Of a stretch of DNA of 11,746 bases, positions 7,171 through 11,746 are shown in pieces. Origin of the DNA: an uncultured Eubacteriales bacterium (GTDB taxonomy: Bacteria; Bacillota; Clostridia; Peptostreptococcales; Anaerovoracaceae); assembly GCA_959021945.1 (NCBI GenBank), contig CAUEYG010000016.1, positions 1 through 11,746 on the forward strand. The letters are read 5' to 3'. The notes under the pieces were generated by a model. It made no database searches and was not told the DNA's origin. It worked only from the letters and a program-made list of their open reading frames with translations. Within the stretch, counting starts at the first letter, position 1, and each line of letters starts with the position of its first letter. The translations under genes and the position numbers were made by a program.

Positions 7171-8018
7171 TTTCGTTTTCCCCCTATCAACATAGTCTCA
7201 ACCTGATCAATACCGCATTTTTCCGCAACAACAAACGGATAATTTTCTTGATAATAGAGCCTCTTGGCCGTCAGACAGCAATAACCATAGCTTTCCTCTT
7301 TCACGCACATTAAGTGCTCCTTGTCAATAGATGCATACTGCTCTTTTTTCATTTTTAAAATTCCGTAGTCGCTGAGAATGAGATCGGTGTCTTCATGAAA
7401 AAGGATCTGCCCTTGATGAATCATATACACATCATCACAGAGTCCCTCAAGATCGCTGGAAATATGGGAGCTGATTAAAATTCCCCGTCCCTCAGTCTCC
7501 ATATAATCTCTCAGCATATCTAAAATCTCATCTCTGGCAACAACATCCAGACCAGCTGTAGGCTCATCTAAAAGCAGCAAGTCCGTATCATGGGATAAAG
7601 CTGCCAACACTTTCAGCTTTGCTTTCATTCCCGTTGAAAGCTCTTTTATTTTTTTGTTCAAGGGAAGGCCATGTTTTTCACAGCGCGCCAAGAATTCTTC
7701 CTTTGAAACCTCTGTGTAAGCTGCGCTGAGGATGGCTCCTGCCTGCGTTACCGTCATATGACTGCCAAAGCTGCTGTCTGCTAACACGGTTCCAATGCGT
7801 CCTTTGGCCGCTGCCGGCATATCTTGAAGGTCTTTGCCCAAAACCTTAACAGTACCGCTGTCCGGTTTGACCAATCCTAAAATGACTTTAAAAGCTGTAC
7901 TCTTCCCTGCTCCGTTCTGACCAATCAATCCAGTCACTTGACCTTCTTTCAGATCAAGGGAACAGTTGAGCTCAAATTTTCCGTATTGTTTTTTTACATG
8001 TTCCAGTTTGACCAGCAT
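7167..8018 (-). CDS. ABC transporter ATP-binding protein
   Basis: This 283-residue nucleotide-binding subunit shows Walker A GQNGAGKST (33-41), signature LSTGM (127-131), Walker B LLLLDEP (147-153), D-loop GLD and the switch histidine His185 in SSHIS. At the usual Q-loop position (about 78-86, VLADSSFGS) there is no glutamine. The last 80 or so residues after the ATPase core form an extra C-terminal part seen in BcrA/YtrB-type exporters. The ATG at 8018 follows GGAGG with 7 bases between, 2 bases after the gntR stop, and the 3' end overlaps the permease start by 4 bases. It powers export through the permease encoded next to it. As only one permease gene is present, a permease homodimer with two copies of this ATPase is likely. 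Confidence 0.93.
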   Translation of the reverse strand: MLVKLEHVKKQYGKFELNCSLDLKEGQVTGLIGQNGAGKSTAFKVILGLVKPDSGTVKVLGKDLQDMPAAAKGRIGTVLADSSFGSHMTVTQAGAILSAAYTEVSKEEFLARCEKHGLPLNKKIKELSTGMKAKLKVLAALSHDTDLLLLDEPTAGLDVVARDEILDMLRDYMETEGRGILISSHISSDLEGLCDDVYMIHQGQILFHEDTDLILSDYGILKMKKEQYASIDKEHLMCVKEESYGYCCLTAKRLYYQENYPFVVAEKCGIDQVETMLIGGKRK

Positions 8019-8020
8019 CC

Positions 8021-8392
8021 CTATTCCTCCATTATCAAATCAAAGAGTTCTTTGATTTCTCCATCTGTCATACCACATCTTCGTCCTTTTAGAATGGCCA
8101 TTTCTAAATCAGATTCCACCTCTTTTCGGTGTTCCTCCATCAAAAGCTGGGGATTCGTACCTGCAATATAGCTTCCCTTTCCGTGGACAGTGTTGATAAA
8201 TCCCTGGTGCTCCAGAGCATCATAAGCTTTTTTAACAGTAAGGGCGCTGATTTTCAAGTCTTTTGACAGAGAACGAACAGAAGGGAGCATCTCCCCTTCT
8301 CCTGCAGACCCATTCATGATTTTCCCTTTAATCTGTTCTACGATCTGCTCATAAATAGGCTGCTGTGAAGAATTGTTAATAATAAGCTTCAT
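8021..8392 (-). CDS. GntR-family (YtrA-type) transcriptional regulator
   Basis: The 123-residue protein has an N-terminal winged helix (about residues 1-75) with QPIYEQIVEQIKGKIMNG, GEMLPSVRSLSKDLKISALT and VKKAYDALEHQGFINTVHGK, the classical GntR pattern. It is followed by only a short helical tail and no large effector domain, which is characteristic of the YtrA subfamily that controls ABC exporters. The frame is open to 8431, but the extra 13 codons lie over the promoter. The ATG at 8392 has AAAGGAG at 8406-8400 with a 7-base spacer and is chosen. It leads the operon with the ATPase and permease and probably represses it through the 39-bp palindrome upstream, being relieved by an envelope-active compound. 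Confidence 0.92.
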   Translation of the reverse strand: MKLIINNSSQQPIYEQIVEQIKGKIMNGSAGEGEMLPSVRSLSKDLKISALTVKKAYDALEHQGFINTVHGKGSYIAGTNPQLLMEEHRKEVESDLEMAILKGRRCGMTDGEIKELFDLIMEE

Positions 8393-8416
8393 AGTATCTC
8401 TCCTTTGTTCACAAAC

Positions 8417-8445
8417 AGTATAAAACAGCATATAACACTTGTCAA
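8417..8445 (-). promoter_or_regulatory. Promoter of the gntR-ABC operon
   Basis: On the reverse strand TTGACA (8445-8440, full consensus) and TATACT (8422-8417) are separated by exactly 17 bases. Transcription would start near 8410, giving a leader of about 18 bases that is nearly all ribosome site before the ATG at 8392. Confidence 0.88.
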
Positions 8446-8461
8446 GTGTTATATGCTGTTT
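8423..8461. promoter_or_regulatory. 39-bp palindrome, probable GntR operator
   Basis: AAACAGCATATAACACTTG (8423-8441) and its exact inverse complement (8443-8461) flank a single base at 8442, a perfect 19-bp inverted repeat. The symmetry centre lies within the -35 box, and one arm fills the spacer up to the -10, so a bound dimer or pair of dimers would exclude RNA polymerase. In RNA it could also fold into a hairpin behind the aldo/keto reductase stop, but no proper run of U follows, so operator function is preferred. Confidence 0.8.
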
Positions 8462-8473
8462 ACTAACTATTGT

Positions 8474-9292
8474 CTAAAAATCAAAGGTATTTGGATCGTG
8501 ACTGCTATGAATCCCTGTATCCATCCGGTCAATTTGTTCCATATCCCGCTTTTCCAGCTGAAAGTCGAAAATATGCGCATTTTCCAAGATACGCTCCTTA
8601 TGCACAGATTTTGGAATCACTGCATAGCCGCTCTGTATTTCCCAGCGCAAAATAATCTGGGCCGGGGTCTTCTTGTATTTTTTCGCTAATGCTGTAATCC
8701 CAGGCAGGTCCACATTTCCTTTGAGTAATGGCCTCCATGCTTCCATCTGAATCTGACGGCTCTGGCACCAGGAAAAAAGCGCTCTGTCATTCATTAAAGG
8801 ATTTCGCTCTACCTGATTTACTGCAGGAATAATCCGAGCGCTTTCCAGAATCCAGTTCAAATGCTTCTCCTGGCAATTACAGACTCCTATGGCCCTGACT
8901 TTTTTATCCTGATACAAAGACTCCATTGCCTTCCAGGTATCCACAAGTCTTTTCCTCTGCTGCCCCGGCCAATGGACAAGAAATAAATCCAGGTAATCTG
9001 TCCTCAGCGCCTGCAAGCTCTGCTCAAAGGATTTCAGCGCTGCCTCATATCCCATATTTCCTAAATCCACTTTGCTTGTAAGAAATAAGTCTTCTCGATC
9101 TATTTCCCTGTGCTGCAGGGCTTTTCCCAGCATGGCTTCGTTGCCGTACATCTGGGCTGTATCAAAGCTCCTGTATCCTGCTTCCAACGCATATCCTACA
9201 GCCTTTTCCATTTCTTCGTAATCCGTCATTTTATAAATTCCCAGTCCAAGAATTGGCATAGCAATGCCATTGTTCAAGGTAAGATACTCCAT
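8474..9292 (-). CDS. Aldo/keto reductase
   Basis: This 272-residue protein is a complete NADPH-dependent aldo/keto reductase of the size of 2,5-diketo-gluconate-reductase-type enzymes. The catalytic tetrad is visible: Asp44 and Tyr49 in FDTAQMYGNE, Lys74 in LTSKVD, and His107 in LFLVHWPG. The cofactor region near the C terminus carries VIPKSVHKERILEN, and the protein ends with DPNTFDF as is common in the family. The usual GVSNF strand reads GVCNC here and the usual EAWSPL reads EAWRPL. The start is the ATG at 9292, with AGGAGG at 9304-9299 and a 6-base spacer; an ATG at 9343 in the same frame has no ribosome site. It lies 57 bases behind the GNAT gene and may be co-transcribed. It would reduce aldehydes or ketones in the cytoplasm; the natural substrate is unknown. 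Confidence 0.93.
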   Translation of the reverse strand: MEYLTLNNGIAMPILGLGIYKMTDYEEMEKAVGYALEAGYRSFDTAQMYGNEAMLGKALQHREIDREDLFLTSKVDLGNMGYEAALKSFEQSLQALRTDYLDLFLVHWPGQQRKRLVDTWKAMESLYQDKKVRAIGVCNCQEKHLNWILESARIIPAVNQVERNPLMNDRALFSWCQSRQIQMEAWRPLLKGNVDLPGITALAKKYKKTPAQIILRWEIQSGYAVIPKSVHKERILENAHIFDFQLEKRDMEQIDRMDTGIHSSHDPNTFDF

Positions 9293-9349
9293 AACATCCC
9301 TCCTATTTTCCTTTAACCAGAGCAACGAAATGAGGCTCTGCATTTATGG

Positions 9350-9805
9350 CTATAACTTTCTCTGCAGATAAATCATATCCCTCAGCTGCACCCCTGCCTC
9401 GATTATAGGGTGATCATAATATTGAAGGAAAAAATCCTTTACTCTATGAGACTTTTGAAACCCGCAGTTTTGGTAAAAGGGAATCGTTAAGGGACTGTCT
9501 CCAGTTCCTACCTGCAGAATTTGGTAGCGCCCTCTATATTTGTCTACAAGAAAGGAAATCATGGCTTTTCCATATCCCTGTCTCTGTGCCTGCGGCTCTA
9601 CTGCCAGATTTTTCAGCTCCAGGATTCCCTGCCCTTGGTTTGCCACAATAGAAACAGCTTTTGTCCCTTCATCATCCAAAACATACATCTCACCCTTTTC
9701 CAAATAACGCTGCACCATGGACTCCTGTTCATCAGCAAGGAGCAGTAAATCCATATATTGTTCTTTTCCTGTGGAAATTTTTATAATCCTCATGTTATCT
9801 GTCAT
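9350..9805 (-). CDS. GNAT-family N-acetyltransferase
   Basis: The 151-residue protein carries the GNAT acetyl-CoA site in motif A: LKNLAVEPQAQRQGYGKAMI at about residues 64-83, with the QRQGYG form of the (Q/R)xxGx(G/A) loop. Strand beta5 and the following IPFYQNCGFQKSHRVKDFF match motif B, with the common FY..CGF pattern. Small single-domain GNATs acetylate amines on antibiotics, polyamines, amino acids or proteins; nothing here fixes the acceptor. The ATG shares ATGA with the stop of the upstream EFR1-type gene (4-base overlap), and GAGG lies about 7 bases before it, so translation is coupled. A second ATG at 9793 is possible but has no ribosome site. Confidence 0.9.
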   Translation of the reverse strand: MTDNMRIIKISTGKEQYMDLLLLADEQESMVQRYLEKGEMYVLDDEGTKAVSIVANQGQGILELKNLAVEPQAQRQGYGKAMISFLVDKYRGRYQILQVGTGDSPLTIPFYQNCGFQKSHRVKDFFLQYYDHPIIEAGVQLRDMIYLQRKL

Positions 9806-10566
9806 TTTTCGACCTCTCGATGATTATAATAACGGGGCTTTCCTTTAGAACTGTTTTTATATTCAATGGCTTCTTTTGGACAGCCGCAGATGCAGGCCAT
9901 ACAATGGGTACAATGATTTCCCCATACAGGCCGGCTCTTTTCCATATGGATATTCTGCAAAGGACAAACTCTGGCACACTTTCCGCAGCCAATGCACGCA
10001 GATGTTGCATGAAAACCTTTTGCCTTCACGCAAAAGGTATAGAACCCCCAATTGACCGGTCCACTTTTCAATCGGTCCATAAGACTGATCTTACTGTCTG
10101 AAATCAATTCTCTTTCTTTGATTTTTAAAGCAATGTCTGAAATGGTCTCATCAGACCTATCCAAAATTTTTTCTGCTTCCAAAGGTTCAGGAGCATCAAA
10201 CATAGCAATATAGTTTTCAGGCATTACAATAGGCGCCACCCCTTTCAGGTCCAAGTTCTTTTCCCTGCACAACCCACGCAGATAAGCTTTTGCATTTCCA
10301 ATATCACCGCCGCAGGTTATAATAAAGTAGGCTGACCGATTGCCGTAAAATTGACTTTTCATTAAAAAATCCTGGAAGATTCGGGGAATCCTCCAGCTGT
10401 AAACAGGGCATACAAAGACAAAAGGATTTTCCGAAGTAAAAGTGTCACCGCAGGCCCCCTCTTTCATCCTGTCGCCAATGTTAACGATCTCTTTGTCCCC
10501 AATAAGATGGCCGATTGATTCTGCTGCATACCGACTGTTTCCTGTTCCTGAAAAATATAAAATCAT
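9802..10566 (-). CDS. EFR1-type flavodoxin/[4Fe-4S] ferredoxin fusion
   Basis: This 254-residue protein starts directly with a flavodoxin-like FMN-binding loop, MILYFSGTGNSRYAAESI (phosphate loop SGTGNS, 6-11), continues with VCPVYSWRIPRIFQDFL and FIITCGGDIGNA, and ends in two [4Fe-4S] motifs: Cys191, 194, 197 and 201 (CIGCGKCARVCP) and Cys219, 222, 225 and 229 (CTHCMACICGCP, with an extra Cys227). This is the standard EFR1-family layout in anaerobic Firmicutes. It can pass electrons between FMN and iron-sulfur partners in the cytoplasm; the partner is unknown. AGGAGGAG lies 6 bases before the ATG. It follows the cupin gene by 33 bases and overlaps the GNAT gene by 4. Confidence 0.93.
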   Translation of the reverse strand: MILYFSGTGNSRYAAESIGHLIGDKEIVNIGDRMKEGACGDTFTSENPFVFVCPVYSWRIPRIFQDFLMKSQFYGNRSAYFIITCGGDIGNAKAYLRGLCREKNLDLKGVAPIVMPENYIAMFDAPEPLEAEKILDRSDETISDIALKIKERELISDSKISLMDRLKSGPVNWGFYTFCVKAKGFHATSACIGCGKCARVCPLQNIHMEKSRPVWGNHCTHCMACICGCPKEAIEYKNSSKGKPRYYNHREVEK

Positions 10567-10599
10567 GGGTTTCTCCTCCTATGGGAAAAATAGATTCTG

Positions 10600-10932
10600 T
10601 TAAAAAGCAACGGTCAAAAGCATCTTAAAACGGTCCTGTCCATAGACTGCATGAGGCGTCCTTGCCGGCATAACAATGGTCTCCCCGCATTGGAGGATAT
10701 ACTCCTTGCCGTCAATTGTAATCCTGCCAGTTCCATCTAAAACAGTGACCATAGCGTCGCCTTCGGATTCATGAGTACTGATTTCCTCATCCTTTTCAAA
10801 AGCAAACAAGGTCATACTGACCCATTTGTTTTGCACCAGGGTCTTGCTTACAACCTGTCCTGCCTGGTATTCCACTTGTTCTTTCAACTGCAACACTGTT
10901 GATTTTTCAATATTCTTTAATTTTCCTTCCAT
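10600..10932 (-). CDS. Small single-domain cupin protein
   Basis: This 110-residue protein is a compact cupin barrel. Motif 1 is in EEISTHESEGDAMVTVLDGT (about 49-68) and motif 2 in GETIVMPARTPHAV (about 83-96), with conserved glycine turns and the PxxxPH-like end. Only His54 and His94 stand out as metal ligands; the second histidine of the classical HxH is replaced (HES), so the metal site is reduced or different. Proteins of this type are common beside redox genes in anaerobes but mostly lack an assigned reaction. AGGAGG lies 9 bases before the ATG. It follows the ABC-F gene by 26 bases and precedes the EFR1-type gene by 33, all in the same direction, so co-transcription is likely. Confidence 0.88.
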   Translation of the reverse strand: MEGKLKNIEKSTVLQLKEQVEYQAGQVVSKTLVQNKWVSMTLFAFEKDEEISTHESEGDAMVTVLDGTGRITIDGKEYILQCGETIVMPARTPHAVYGQDRFKMLLTVAF

Positions 10933-10958
10933 AAATAATTACCTCCTACTTAATATCA

Positions 10959-11746
10959 TTAACACTTTTCAATTTTCTGAGACAGCTCAGTCAAATATTC
11001 CCATCTCTCCATCTTTTCCAGCAGCTGTGTATCCAGCAGCTCCTTTTCTTTGGATAGCTGGGACAGCTTTGTAAAATCCGCTGCATTTTGCGACATTTCC
11101 ATTTCCAGGCTGCTGATTTTCTCTTCTAAATGTGAAATATCCTCTTCAATGGTTTCGAATTCGCGGGCTTCCTGATAGGAAAACTTTAATTTTTTGCGCT
11201 GGGGTCTGCGTGTATCCCCATTCTTTTTCCTGGCCGGCGTATTTTCTTCTGTTTTACGCTGCTGCATCCAATCAGAATACCCGCCGGTATAATGTCCGAT
11301 CTTCCCTTCTGCCTCAAAAGCAAAGGTGCGGATGGTCAGCCTATCCAAAAAGTACCGGTCATGGGAAACGATGACTACTGCTCCCGGAAAGTCATCCAGA
11401 TAATCTTCTAAAATCGTAAGGGTATCAATATCCAAATCATTGGTAGGTTCGTCAAAGATCAGCACATTGGGAGCCTGCATAAGGATACTCAACAGGTAGA
11501 GTCTTCTCTTTTCTCCTCCTGACAGTCTGCCGATCTGAACGCTGTGCATATGGGAAGGAAACAAAAATCGTTCCAGCATTTGGGAAGCAGAAAAGGTTCC
11601 TTCTGCTGTACGAATATTGTCACTTATCTCTTGGATATACTTGATCACACGCTTTTCCGGGTCCAGCGCCTCATTTTCCTGAGAAAAATATCCGATTTTA
11701 ACGGTTTTCCCCTTTTCTACAGTACCCGCATCCGGTTCTGTCTGTC
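10959..11746 (-). CDS. ABC-F family ATPase, C-terminal part (runs off the right edge)
   Basis: The reverse frame is open from the window edge (first full codon at 11744) for 261 residues to TAA at 10961-10959; a GTG at 11648 is internal and not a start. It begins after Walker A of the second ATPase domain (KTVKIGYFSQENE), then shows signature LSGGEKRRLYLLS, Walker B VLIFDEPTNDLD and switch SHDRYFLD. The last 95 or so residues are a basic linker (RKKNGDTRRPQRKKLKF) and a coiled coil rich in Glu and Leu, the Uup/YdiF-type C-terminal domain. ABC-F proteins have two ATPase domains and no membrane part, and act on ribosomes or DNA structures. The Uup-like tail speaks for a housekeeping type over an antibiotic-resistance type, but the decisive inter-domain linker is outside the window. 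Confidence 0.92.
   Translation of the reverse strand, partial: QTEPDAGTVEKGKTVKIGYFSQENEALDPEKRVIKYIQEISDNIRTAEGTFSASQMLERFLFPSHMHSVQIGRLSGGEKRRLYLLSILMQAPNVLIFDEPTNDLDIDTLTILEDYLDDFPGAVVIVSHDRYFLDRLTIRTFAFEAEGKIGHYTGGYSDWMQQRKTEENTPARKKNGDTRRPQRKKLKFSYQEAREFETIEEDISHLEEKISSLEMEMSQNAADFTKLSQLSKEKELLDTQLLEKMERWEYLTELSQKIEKC

Noticed and set aside
8423..8461. The long palindrome as an intrinsic terminator only
   Set aside because: The arms are AT-rich and followed only by TATACT, not a U-run; its exact placement on a consensus promoter favours an operator.
9318..9340. 6-bp stem (CAGAGC/GCTCTG, 11-base loop) between the GNAT and aldo/keto reductase genes, considered as a terminator
   Set aside because: The stem is short, the loop is large and no run of U follows on the reverse strand.
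9820..10101. 93-codon plus-strand frame
   Set aside because: It is antisense to the two [4Fe-4S] motifs of the EFR1-type gene and has no start signal.
1..11746. Search for CRISPR repeats, tRNA/rRNA genes, transposase genes and attachment sites
   Set aside because: No regularly spaced repeats, RNA gene signatures or mobile-element genes were seen by eye.

Overview
The window reads as a stretch of low-to-mid-GC Gram-positive chromosome, most likely from a gut-type clostridium (Lachnospiraceae or a close relative). This is inferred from the strong AGGAGG-type ribosome sites, the sigma-A style promoters and the families present: a CtpE-like P-type ATPase, tandem MATE pumps, an EFR1-type flavodoxin/ferredoxin and a YtrA-type GntR regulator with a small ABC-2 exporter. 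No rRNA, tRNA, CRISPR array, insertion sequence or phage gene was seen. Coding density is very high: the longest stretch without a gene is 220 bases (434-653).

Layout, left to right. (1) 1-433, minus: N-terminal part of a SpoVB/MurJ-like lipid or oligosaccharide flippase that runs off the left edge. (2) 654-2906, plus: a 750-residue CtpE-like cation P-type ATPase. (3) 2908-6189, minus: an operon of a MarR regulator followed by two MATE drug/cation antiporters, driven by a near-consensus promoter that overlaps a perfect palindrome; the layout resembles staphylococcal mepRA. (4) 6362-6529, plus: a 55-residue lysine-rich protein with the four-cysteine pattern of a bacterioferritin-associated-ferredoxin [2Fe-2S] domain, divergent from the marR operon. 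(5) 6526-8392, minus: a GntR (YtrA-type) regulator, an ABC ATPase and an ABC-2 permease as a coupled operon, with a 39-bp palindrome exactly over the promoter -35 box. (6) 8474-11746, minus: a run of same-direction genes: an ABC-F ATPase (C-terminal part only), a small cupin, an EFR1-type flavodoxin/[4Fe-4S] protein, a GNAT acetyltransferase and an aldo/keto reductase.

Taken together this is a stress, efflux and redox neighbourhood: two self-contained regulator-plus-exporter modules (MarR-MATE-MATE and GntR-ABC-ABC2), one cation pump, and small redox proteins around them. Both regulators very probably repress their own operons, because each palindrome sits on its own promoter. Several translation starts were moved downstream of the longest possible open frame on ribosome-site and promoter evidence: ATPase, first MATE, MarR, GntR and aldo/keto reductase. 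I see no clear evidence of a wholly new system. The most unusual points are the small Fe-S protein between the two efflux modules, the lysine in place of glutamate in the ATPase M4 motif, and the two well-defined operator/promoter overlaps.
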